64,000 bases of DNA, from NCBI RefSeq assembly GCF_000001735.4, contig NC_003074.8:22637261-22701260 (forward strand), read 5' to 3'. How positions within the stretch are numbered: position 1 is the first letter of the stretch; the number at the start of each line of letters is the position of its first letter. This DNA is from Arabidopsis thaliana. Its lineage: Eukaryota > Streptophyta > Magnoliopsida > Brassicales > Brassicaceae. Made by a program: the position numbers and the translations under genes. The notes beneath the pieces are model-generated. The model was not told the DNA's origin. It made no database searches and saw only the letters and a program-made list of their open reading frames with translations. Of this stretch, positions 36,091 through 46,916 are shown in pieces.

Positions 36091-36720
36091 GAACAGAGGT
36101 TACGTGACCGTTAAGTAACTAAATTAAATTAATTTTTGATGGTTTAGTAATTGCCAAATAAACCGAGAAGTGAAAAAAGGAAATTAACAACATAAGAGTT
36201 TTTGAAAAAAGGAAAAACAGAAAGTAAAAAAGGAAACTTGAATCCCTAACGGCTAACACATTAGAGAACATATTCTTTTATTAACCAGACCAGAAAAGAG
36301 AAGAGCGTCGTGATGGAAGATGATACATATTCTTCTTCGTTTAGAATCATTCCAGATATTAACGCCAACGCTCAGTGGTGATTTCTGATTCGGCTCTGTT
36401 CACATAGCCGTTAGTACGCGACGAATTAAGAAGATCAAGTCTGGTCAGACATTTCAGAAGCATCACGTCTTGATAAATCTACCGGAGATTTTGAGAGGAA
36501 TTTGCAGTATAAACGGCAACTGACGACGGAGATGGCGATAGAGGCGGTGAATTTTGATCGGGGATTATAGGATTTGTTTTCAGTCACGGTGGCGGAGAAA
36601 CTAACGGTTGGATTGCAATCTTCAAAACCATACGAAGCCCAACAATAAGAAAAGGAAATTCAGCCCATGATAGTCCATCAGATTATTAGTCAGGTCAATT
36701 TCTATCCCATCTTAATTTTC
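36091..36720. other. Unassigned GC-richer segment between duplication and repeat array
   Basis: 36300-36640 is clearly richer in GC than the surrounding DNA and begins with a short frame (MEDDTYSSSFRIIPDINANA) that soon stops. It could be a decayed exon or a transposon remnant; I do not recognise it. Confidence 0.35.
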
Positions 36721-36729
36721 ATTTTTAAA

Positions 36730-37470
36730 TATTCACTTTTTATATTTTAATTCAAAGTTTTTTTTACTATACACACTAGTTCTTTTAGTAAAAAAAAAAG
36801 TTTTTAAAGATATATTTTTTATATTACTATAAAAACTTTAAGGTTTTTAGTTTGAATAAGTGTTAAATTTTTAAACTTTGTGTAAACTAATTGGATACAA
36901 TATCCAAACCCCTTAGGTTCAATATGGTTTACACATTATTTAGATTTTTAACACTTGTTTTTTTTTCTTAAACAATATTTTTTATATTACTATTAAAATT
37001 AAGATTTTGTTTTTTTGGATAAGTGTTAAATTTTTAAATTTTATGTAAACTAATTGGATACAACATTCAAACCCCTAAATGGTGTTCTAGGTTCATTATG
37101 GTTTACACATTATTTAGATTTTTAACACTAGTTGTTTTTAAAAAATGTTGTTAAACTTACATTTTTTATATTACTATTAAAACTTTATGGTTTTCTTTTT
37201 CTGAATAAATGTTAAATTTTTAAATTTTGTGTAAACTAATTGGATACAACATCCAAACCCCTAAGCGGTGTTTTAGGTTTAATATATTTGATAAATTATT
37301 TCCTTTTTAACACTTGTTTTTCTTTTATTAATTATTTTAAAACTAATATTTTTTAAATTACTATTTAATTTTTAAATTTTGGATATGTATTAAATTTTTA
37401 AATTTTGTGTAAACTAATTTAGTTACGTAAAAGAACCGGATTTAGCATTCCGTCTTTTTTTGTTTGTAAG
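36730..37470. repeat. AT-rich degenerate tandem array, about 170-bp period
   Basis: The phrase TTTTGTGTAAACTAATTGGA (with small changes) recurs near 36880, 37042, 37227 and, shortened, 37407. It is followed each time by CAACATCCAAACCCCTAA and, about 60 bp later, by TTATTTAGATTTTTAACACT and a T/A tract. Spacing is about 160-185 bp. Confidence 0.75.
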
Positions 37471-37900
37471 TATTGTGATTTCATTAAATTTAACACGTTT
37501 TCACATATTCAAAATTTAACACTTAAGGTTTTTCACAAGTAATATTATTAGTAAATTGTTTTCATTTTTAACTCAAAGTTTTTTACTATTAAAACTGTTT
37601 TTATTTTGAAATATGTTTTAGACATAAGTGTTAATTTAAAGATGTAAAAATAAAACTGATTTAGCATCATGTCCTTTTAGTCTGTAAGTTTTGTGTTATT
37701 AGTTCAACATTTTTTCATGTATTGTAAATCTCACATTTCGTTAGCTTTTAATGTTTTTCACAAATAATTTTCGAAGAAAATTGTTATAATTTAAACGAAA
37801 TTAAATTTAAGTGTTACATTCAAAAATACGTTATAAACAAACTGAACTTAGGATCCCGTCCTTCGAATTTCTTTTGGTCCATTAGCTACTGTTATTAGTT
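37430..37900. repeat. Second degenerate AT-rich repeat, about 210-bp period
   Basis: Three related blocks near 37435, 37655 and 37845, each starting with an A-rich stretch, then GATTTAGCATYCYGTC-like DNA, a TTTG tract and, in the first two, TTTTTCACAART near the end. It continues directly from the first array and is probably part of the same decayed element. Confidence 0.5.
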
Positions 37901-38142
37901 GAAGAACTTTAGAAAATCTCCTCATATTCTTAATGACTTGAGTCATCAATCTTCTCTCCATGATGTGATGTGACAATGCTTGAGAAAATTGCGGAAAGAA
38001 AACAATGAAACATATTTTTCACTCTGATTGTCACACACAAAATCAATATACAAACAACATTACAAGCCATTAAAGAGAACAGAGAAATTTGATTACACTT
38101 TACAGTTACGAAGTCTTGAAACTTTGATTCGCAAATTCAAGA

Positions 38143-39441
38143 TTAGAAACATCCACAAGTTGCCTTTGGAACAATTCCAGTGGCTCTGTATTTAGCAGCC
38201 GTTTCTTCTGCTTTAAGAACGTCTTCTCCACGCTTAGCTTCAATCATTGCTCTTCTCTCTTCTGCTTCCTTGTGAATCGCTGCAACCTTATTCTTCATCC
38301 TCTCTGCATACTCTGCTTTCTTCTTCTCTAGTTGCTCCTGCATTGAGAAAAAACTCACAAATTAACACTTCACTTCTCAATCACATTAAAACCGTTTCAC
38401 CTCTCTATTGCTAAGTTTATTATACCTCGATTTTCTTGAGTTGCGCTTCGACAGCTGCTTTCTTGCTGTTTTCCCAAGCATGAACATCTGCAATCTTCTT
38501 CTCAGCTCTGTTTCATGTCAATAGTCAGCAAAATCAGGCAAAGAACATAAAAAAGCCAAAACCTAAAACCAGTGACGATAAAATAAAATGTCTTACTTGT
38601 TCTCTGCTTTGCTCTTTTCGCTTTCTTCCCACGCTCTGACGAAAGACAATCTCTTTTCCTTTGACAAATCAGCTAGCTTAACATCTACAAACCAAACAAT
38701 GGAACTCAGAAACTTTAACAAACATTACATCCAGAAAGAAGTCACACAATTTTGTTTAAGCTCACCTCTATCGAGCGATGCAGACGCAGGTTTCGCCGGT
38801 GCAGGCTCTTCTACAGGTTCTGTAAAAAAATTCATTCCGTTAAAATTTCAAACATAACCAGCAAAATTGCCACAGAAGAGAGTCACAAGCAAACACATAC
38901 AAAACATATGCATGGTTATGAACATAAAGCTACAATTTTTGGGTGCTTAATGACCATATACATTGAATTATACATCACAACAAAACTAAATTTACCAATC
39001 TCGAGACTTTAAATCGAAACGAATTCGAATTTAACTGTGCACTCTAATCGTATTTCAATGACAAATTCTATCTCTGGAGCAACCCAATCCTAATAACCAA
39101 TAAAACCTAATTTTTAAAATACAGAACCAAGTTAACCCCAAAACCAATATTTCCTCGTCAAAGCAGAAGATTATCAGAGAACAGAATCCATAATTACATG
39201 CGTTAAGAGAAATTAACTTACTCTCAACAACAGTAAGGGCTTTGGAGTCATCGAAAATTTGCTCCGGAGGTGGGTTTTGAATTTTCTCCTCTGCAACGTC
39301 TTTCGTGACATCAGCCGGAGTCGGAGCTGGAGCTGGAGCCGGAATCTCTGCCGGAGCTGGAGCCGGTGTATCTGCTGGAGCAGGAGTCGTAACCTTCGCC
39401 GGAGATTCTGATTCTAACGCTATCTTCTGTTCCTCCGCCAT
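38143..39441 (-). CDS. REM1.2: Remorin REM1.2, plasma-membrane nanodomain protein
   Basis: Five exons (39222-39441, 38766-38819, 38597-38684, 38426-38507, 38143-38337) give 212 aa. The N-terminal 80 residues are Pro/Ala-rich and disordered (TPAPADTPAPAPAEIP). The C-terminal remorin domain is a charged coiled coil (RAWEESEKSKAENK, KIADVHAWENSKKAA, KKKAEYAERMKNK), ending in the membrane anchor GIVPKATCGCF, whose cysteines are S-acylated in family members. Group 1 remorins sit on the cytosolic face of the plasma membrane in nanodomains and act in plasmodesmal and immune signalling. Its 3' end faces MYB17, and a truncated copy of that end is at 35440-35650. From memory, At3g61260. Confidence 0.95.
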
Positions 39442-41009
39442 AGTCGCCGCCTCTCAGCCGAAGAAATAGAGAGGAAAAAAGAAAACCAAATTAAAAACGA
39501 AATATGAAAAATTGAAGATATTATTTCCAAGCAACAGAAAGATGTTTATACGTATTAGCCGCGTTTTTTTGGGGTTAAAAATACCTTATTTTATTATCCG
39601 TTGATATATAAAGGCATCAGATCCTACGGTTATAAATCCATTTGTTGTGTATCCACGTGAACTGCGATGCAGCCGAACACAAAAATTCAGCTTGCCGACA
39701 GACAGGTAATGCGGTTAAACATATGCCACGTAAGCAAATGTCAATTTGTTTTCATTAGTAAATTGTTTTTCTGTTTAAATAATAATATGTCGGACGAAAG
39801 CGTGACGTGGAGGAAGACACGCTGGAGACAGATAAGATACTGAGTTGTTGTGACCCCACGCACTCTATTGGCGCGTGGATATTATCCATGTTTGTAGGAG
39901 CGCGTGTATAAGACGTGCCGTATAAGATGGGCCTAATTTATTGGGCTCGATTCATATTCTTTATTTAGAGGTTTTTAGGAAAGATCCAAAAGCTATCTGA
40001 CAGGATTTGTTTTCCAAAAAGACTAAACTGATCCAAACTACTCCGAGATTCGCTCCGTAAATACACATTTGTTTTCTATCATTCTATATGATGCGGAAGC
40101 GTTAGTACAACTGTACAGATATCATAGTTTAAGTTCCATTACTAAACTAAGTCACTACTCACTAGACATCAAGCATAGAAGTTAGTAACTTTTAATGAAG
40201 CTCTTTTGATTTTACAAAAAAATTAGGGGAGATGTTAACACTTAACACAACACCTACCTATAACCAACACTGATATGATATCTTCCAAAATCCAAACCAT
40301 GGACGTAAACCGATCTTAACCAACTGTTTCCATCTGAATAGGGATGAAGGTAAAATTGTTATGTCTAAGTGGGAAAAGCATGACTTCAGAAAAGGCCTAA
40401 TCACATTCACAGCGTCAGTTATTAATATATCGCATACCTTATAAAACTTTGATTTGTGTGTTTAACTAGTGTTTGCTATCTTTAAAGAAGTCAATAAAAA
40501 CAATTTAAAATGGCTTATATGGACAAAGATAAGAGTTAGTGACTGGAATGTGCCTAATTATCAAGTGCATCTTACATTATTGATCTTGTTGTACTTACTA
40601 AAACTAAAAGTGCAATTTGGCACGTCCACTCTCGTAGTTGGAGGTAGTTAGAAAATATTGACTTCTTAGACCGTGCCATGTTAATACCATTTAATGTTAC
40701 TGGAAACAAATACTAATAAATAATACGTCACTTAAAACAAAATGTCTATACAAATACTATTAACATAAAACAAAATCTCTAGACCTGTATTACATCACAT
40801 GCATCTCTTACTTATAAACAATAAACTTCTTTATTGTATGTTTTAGGGAATAAATATATGAGTTTGATGTCATATCATGTTTTTTTTTTTGTTATCTTCA
40901 TACTTTTGTGTTGCGTTTCTGTTGATTCTCCTTTTATGTATCCTCTCGGCTCTCTCGTTAATCTTTTATTACATAAACTCGTGCATCAACATAAACACAA
41001 AACAGAAGC
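39442..41009. other. Divergent promoter region, remorin and first GT90 gene
   Basis: The first 500 bp beyond the remorin start contain several ACGT-core motifs (CCACGTGA near 39650, GCCACGTAAG near 39725, GACGTGG near 39802) and a GATAAG I-box, which would fit stress- or light-modulated remorin expression. The remainder is AT-rich and without gene signals. Confidence 0.45.
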
Positions 41010-42952
41010 ATGAAGATGAATAACAACGACGGCCAACATAATAAAACGGTGACATTTCCTCGAAAAAGCATCGTGAAGGCTACTGTTTTCATCGTCGTTC
41101 TATTCATTTCAGCTGCTATCTTAGACTTACTGGGCTATCTCGATTTCGTGGGTTTTAATATCACCTTACATTCTTGGTTTATCTTTAATATAAATCGCAG
41201 TAGTTAACGTTAATCATAATCATAATTTGTCTTATTGTTTTGTTTTATAGAATGCTTTTGCAGGTTTAAAGCTAACAACAAAGACAAAAGAACCAAATCC
41301 TTACGGATGCGACTTCGTACAGAACCAATCAAGTCAAACTCCTATCTCACAAAACCGCAAATCGAGATTAAACCCCAACAACAGTTCAAAATCATCCACG
41401 TGTCCTTCTTATTTCCGTTGGATCCATGAAGATCTACGGCCATGGAAACAAACGGGGATAACTAGAGGGATGATCGAAGAAGCGAGTAGAACGGCGCATT
41501 TTAGATTGGTGATCCGTAACGGGAAGGCGTACGTTAAGAGATATAAGAAGTCAATACAAACAAGAGATGAATTTACTCTGTGGGGAATCTTACAGTTGTT
41601 ACGGTGGTACCCTGGTAAATTACCTGATCTCGAGCTAATGTTCGACGCTGATGATCGTCCCGTCGTCCGATCAGTTGACTTTATTGGTCAACAGAAGGAA
41701 CCACCTCCAGTTTTCCGTTACTGTTCAGATGACGCAAGCTTGGACATTGTCTTCCCTGATTGGTCCTTTTGGGGCTGGTAAGCAGCCCAATAAGATGATA
41801 AAAGGCTTATTGTTGTTACTGATTTGTTAATATTTGGGCTTCTAATGAGCCAGGGCTGAAGTGAACGTAAAACCATGGGGGAAATCGTTGGAGGCAATAA
41901 AAGAAGGGAACAGTATGACGCAATGGAAGGACCGCGTGGCGTACGCTTATTGGAGAGGTAATCCTTATGTTGATCCTGGAAGAGGAGATCTTCTCAAGTG
42001 TAATGCTACAGAACATGAAGAGTGGAATACTCGTCTCTATATTCAGGTTTCTCCCAAATTTCACTTTCCAAAAGATTATGATATAAATATAAGTTTTGTG
42101 ATAGATTATCTGAATTTGAATAATGTTGCTTTTAAAGGATTGGGATAAAGAAACAAAAGAAGGATTCAAGAACTCAAATCTAGAGAACCAGTGCACTCAT
42201 AGGTAAAAAGAAAGAAAGTATTACTATACTTTTTATTTTATTTTTAATTACTATAAGTCTTCGATTCTTCTTTTATGGAATTAAAACAGATACAAGATAT
42301 ATATAGAAGGATGGGCATGGTCGGTTAGCGAGAAATACATAATGGCATGTGACTCAATGACATTATATGTAAAACCAAGATTCTACGATTTCTACATACG
42401 AGGAATGATGCCATTACAACATTATTGGCCAATCAGAGACGATTCCAAGTGTACTTCTCTCAAATTCGCCGTACATTGGGGCAATACACACGAGGACAAG
42501 GTCCATATATCTAACTAAAGATTTCTTACATCTTTAATCTTTACGTCTGATTTGTATCAATTTAACCCTGTGTTTGTTGTTGTGTATAGGCTCGTGAGAT
42601 AGGAGAGGTAGGAAGTAGATTTATAAGAGAGGAGGTGAATATGCAGTATGTGTATGACTATATGTTTCATTTACTCAAAGAGTATGCAACACTCTTGAAA
42701 TTTAAGCCGGAGATTCCGTTAGATGCAGAGGAGATCACGCCGGATAGTATGGGGTGTCCCGCGACGGAAAGGTGGAGAGATTTTAAGGCGGAGTCAATGA
42801 TTATATCTCCTAGTGAAGAGTCTCCTTGTGAGATGCTTCCTCCTTATGATCCTCTAGCTTTAAAAGAGGTTCTTGAGAGAAAAGCTAATTTAACTCGTCA
42901 GGTTGAGTTGTGGGAAAACCAATACTTTCAAAATCTTACCAACAAACCTTAA
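41010..42952 (+). CDS. GT90 (DUF821/CAP10-type) O-glycosyltransferase, copy 1
   Basis: Six exons (41010-41147, 41251-41777, 41854-42046, 42138-42202, 42290-42500, 42590-42952) give 498 aa. It is a type II membrane protein: a short cytosolic N-terminus, a membrane segment (SIVKATVFIVVLFISAAILDL), then a lumenal domain with the GT90 core. Conserved blocks are CPSYFRWIHEDL, AHFRLVIRNGKAYV, PGKLPDLELMFD, DIVFPDWSFWGW, AYWRGNPYVDPGRGDLLKC, and WSVSEKYIMACDSMTL. Animal relatives (POGLUT1/Rumi) add glucose or xylose to EGF repeats; plant members are Golgi or ER proteins of mostly unknown acceptor. From memory, At3g61270. Confidence 0.93.
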
Positions 42953-43884
42953 ATTGTTTTGTTTTTTCCTTCTTCGTTGACGAGATCAACCGCAACCAAA
43001 TAGTTCAGTCGTGGGAGGATCAATACTCTCTTGATTTGACTTATAAACCTTGATTTTTTTTTCTATCATCATTAACCATTTGTCGAATATACTTTTCAAA
43101 GTATACTTTGTTTATGGTCTTGTTATATGCTCATCTCATTGATCCTTTTAAATTAGATTATCAGAAGAGATATGTAAGTCTTTCGAATACATCTACATTC
43201 TAGCTCGTATATAAATAAGAAGAAGTGAAAAAAATTTAAACGATTTTTGGCATGAAGTGATTTTGTTGTCAAAGTGAATTAAATACAGAAATTTGGAGGG
43301 CACTATTGTTATATTAAGATAAGGTGGGAACTAGTCCTAAACTTGGCCTATCATGGCAAACCTTTTTTTCTAATATCCTGCCAATCTTTTTGACCAATTG
43401 AATATTCTTTTTCTTTCTTAGAAATTTCTTAATCATTCATCTCATCTCAACTAGAAAGTTTTTTTTTTCAAAAGTAACTTATAATTTCTTTCATTGTTGG
43501 TAATTTTGTGAGATCACTCGGGCTCCATAAGTCTGTTTCATTGACAAAAAGAAACAACTGTAAGAATATTTTCTCCCAAAATTAATAAATTAATTAACAT
43601 GGAATATATATACGTAGGTGGGTTGACTTGACTTAGTTAGGCTTTGGCTATGGTTCTCCTTAAAGCCTTTATAAAATAAGCCAGCACTAATTAAATATCA
43701 GTCATGATCTTTTTAAAACACATGCTGAAAATTGTTTTTTTTTAAAAATCAAACATATAATTGTACTAATTTAGACCTCCAAACCCTTAAATCAACCCAT
43801 TTTCTACCTCATAAAAGAGATCCATGATAAGTGAGCTCTGCTTCATCTCTTTCTAGTTCTTGTGTTCTTGTTGTGTTTTGTCCG
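42953..43884. other. Intergenic region with a short tail duplication
   Basis: About 42986-43055 repeats the last 60 coding bases of the preceding gene in diverged form (GTGGGAGGATCAATAC against GTGGGAAAACCAATAC; TATAAACCTTGA against CAAACCTTAA). The remainder, up to the next gene's start, is AT-rich promoter DNA. Confidence 0.55.
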
Positions 43885-46329
43885 ATGAGAGAGAACACAC
43901 AAGTGGCTCAATTCACAGAAGATCATCACCAGAGACATCAAACCCCAATAACTTGTTTAAGCTCTAAACTAGCAAAGATATGGACATTGTTCACCACCAA
44001 AATCTTCATCTTCGTCCTCTTCATCATCCTCCTTAGTGCTTCTGTCTCTTGGATGTATGCGGTATATATTTTTCTCTTTCTCTTGATCCACCAGTCATAT
44101 CTATATATAAACCTCTTTCTTTTGGCTTGATGATAAATTATACATATAACAATATCTCATACGACACGTTAAAGAGAATTATATATTGTAACCAGTGTGT
44201 GTTTGTTTGTTTTCTCTACTCTTTAACCCATTTAAATAATTTCATATTTTGCTACTTATATACTTGTATTCCGAAGTTGGATCTTAAATTATTTTACGTG
44301 GTGTCGTTAAAAAGTTTGTTTTAGGTGAGAATAAATTCCAAGTGACATCAATATTCACAAGAAACACCAAAAAAAGCACTCCCACAAAAACAACAACAAC
44401 TACAGATATCCCCAAGATCGCCATCAAGATCCCATTAAACTGCACATCACTCAACAGCAACACAACACAAACATGTCCTTCAAATTACCCAACCAAGTTC
44501 GAACCAGCGATCTCTTCCTCGGAGACATGTCCTGACTACTTCAAGTGGATCCACCGAGACTTAAAGGTATGGCAAAAGACAGGGATCACAAGGGAAACAC
44601 TAGAGAGAGCAAGACCAAATGCTCACTTCAGGATAGTGATAAAGTCAGGGAGATTGTACGTTCATCAATACGAGAAAGCATTTCAGACAAGAGATGTGTT
44701 CACAATCTGGGGAATACTTCAGCTTCTAAGGATGTATCCTGGTCAAATCCCTGACCTTGAGCTTCTCTTCCTCTGCCATGATAGACCCGCCATTTGGAAA
44801 AGAGACTTGAAGAAAAAACGAAAGGATACGTGGCCTCCTCCGCCGTTGTTTCACTACTGTGGTCACCGTGATGCATACGACATAGTTTTCCCTGATTGGA
44901 GCTTCTGGGGATGGTATGACTTTTCATCAACATTATCACAATAATATCTCTAAAATCTGGTCAAGAACGTATATGGGCCCGTATTAACAAACAAATGACA
45001 TAAACATTGACTATTCTTTTCTTTAGGCCTGAGCTGAATATAAAGGAGTGGAATAAATTATCTGTGGCACTAAAAGAAGGGAACAAAAAGGTGAAATGGG
45101 AAGATAGAGTTCCGTACGCTTATTGGAAAGGAAACCCTCATGTTTCTCCTATAAGAGGAGATCTTATGAGATGTAACTTCTCCGACAAGTATGATCCTAT
45201 GGTTCGTCTCTATGTCCAGGTATTACATATATGTCTCCTATATATACATGTTTCAATGTGTATGTAAGTTTGAAACCAAATAATTAATGAAACTTGAAAT
45301 TAATGACGTCACCCGCATTCTCAAATAATAAAACATGTACTATAGTGATCTTGTCCAGGTATTCTCAAACATGTACTAAAGTGATTTAAATTTTTCATTG
45401 ATTCATCATTTCATTGTGACCTTGTCTCATATGTTGTCTAGGATTGGAGGAGTGAGATAGAGGCAGGGTTCAGAGGATCGAACCTAGAAGATCAATGTAC
45501 TCATAGGTATATGTGCAGGATACATTCACTAGATCACGTATATCTTATTAATATTAGGTTTGTTTTTAATATATTAGTAAACATTTTGGATTTGAACTTG
45601 GACATTTAGATATAAGATCTACATAGAAGGAAACGCATGGTCGGTGAGCGAAAAGTATATACTTTCGTGTGATAGTATGACTCTGTTGGTTAAACCAGAG
45701 TACTACGACTTTTTCTTCCGAAGTATGGTCCCAATGAAGCATTTTTGGCCTATTAGACAAAACAACAAATGTGGTGACCTCAAATTTGCAGTCGAATGGG
45801 GCAACAACAACACCGAAAAGGTAACCAAAAATATCTAATATCTATATTGAAATTTTCAATAATTTTAAATTCTAGTGACTAGTTTCTAATTTCTGATCAG
45901 TGATAACCTGTCATCACCCATGATTCTTTTTGTGATTGTCTTAAATTCATTATATATATATAGGCACAAATCATAGGGAGACAAGGAAGTGAGTACATGA
46001 TGAAGAACCTAAAGATGAAGTATGTGTATGATTACATGTTGTATGTGTTACAAGGCTATGGGAAATTGATGAAGTTGGATGTGACAGTGCCTGAAAATGC
46101 CACGGAGGTTTGTTCAGAGACGATGGCTTGTTCGATTACTGATGGTGGACGGATCAGGCAGTGCATGGACGACTCGTTGGTTATGTCTCCGAGTGTCAAG
46201 GCGGCTTGTGATTTGCCACCTTCTTATGGAGACTATGAGCTCAAGAAGTTTCGTAAGAAACAAGAAAGTGCGGAGAGAAAGGTTGAGCAGTGGACCAATA
46301 AGTATTGGAACTTGAGAGATCCAAAATAA
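43885..46329 (+). CDS. GT90 (DUF821/CAP10-type) O-glycosyltransferase, copy 2
   Basis: Exons 43885-44061, 44315-44913, 45027-45219, 45442-45506, 45610-45820 and 45964-46329 give 536 aa. A membrane segment (LFTTKIFIFVLFIILLSASV) follows about 40 cytosolic residues. The stem is Thr/Lys-rich and includes an N-glycosylation site. The GT90 blocks match those of copy 1 (CPDYFKWIHRDL, AHFRIVIKSGRLYV, DIVFPDWSFWGW, AYWKGNPHVSPIRGDLMRC). Exon 2 must start at 44315 (TTTGTTTTAGGT) to keep phase; the acceptor nearer the coding block gives an in-frame stop. Exon sizes of 193, 65 and 211 nt are shared exactly by all three copies. From memory, At3g61280. Confidence 0.93.
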
Positions 46330-46626
46330 GATAATTTCGTCCATGGTGAAAGTGTAATTGTAAGTAGGAGTCTGGTTTAATTTGTATGAAAATAAATAGA
46401 ATCCAATTTTGCCAGTCTGGTTAATTTTTGTATTTGAATTGACTAATAGAGACCCTATAATTAATGCATGTCATATTTTTTCTCATACAATCTAATTTGA
46501 TTTATAATCAAGAGATTCTAATCGGTGTTAAAAACAAAATGAAATCCTACTTGATACATTAGAATCTATCTTACTTAAATTTTGCAGACCTAATATACAT
46601 GCATCTAGTAGAGAATAATATAAATT

Positions 46627-46679
46627 AAGTAGAAATAAATAATATGTTGCTAAAAAAAAAAAGTAGAAATAAATAATAT
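46627..46679 (+). repeat. A-tailed micro-insertion flanked by 19-bp direct repeat
   Basis: AAGTAGAAATAAATAATAT at 46627-46645 is repeated exactly at 46661-46679; the 15-bp insert between is GTTGCT followed by nine A. Confidence 0.7.
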
Positions 46680-46797
46680 AAAACAGCAATTAAGTTATTT
46701 GGTCACATATATTTCCTGTATTGCCAATAATTTAAGATATTTATTACTTCTTTTCTAAAGCCTAATATAGTAATTTAATGTTCATTATATCAGATTA

Positions 46798-46850
46798 CAA
46801 TAAATAATTGAATCTTCTTACCAAAAAAATAAAAATAAATAATTGAATCT
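46798..46850 (+). repeat. A-tailed micro-insertion flanked by 16- to 17-bp direct repeat
   Basis: AATAAATAATTGAATCT (about 46799-46815, one base short at the left edge) is repeated at 46834-46850. The insert is TCTTACC followed by an A-rich tail of about eleven bases. Confidence 0.65.
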
Positions 46851-46916
46851 CTCTTATAAGTAGGGGTTTTTTTTCTGAGAAATTAAACGAGGTAATCTAA
46901 ATCGAAACCTGCAACT

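Larger units (their letters stand above)
46330..46916. other. Intergenic region with two A-tailed micro-insertions
   Basis: Short AT-rich spacer between GT90 copies 2 and 3. The two micro-insertions at 46627-46679 and 46798-46850 are described separately; nothing else seen. Confidence 0.6.
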
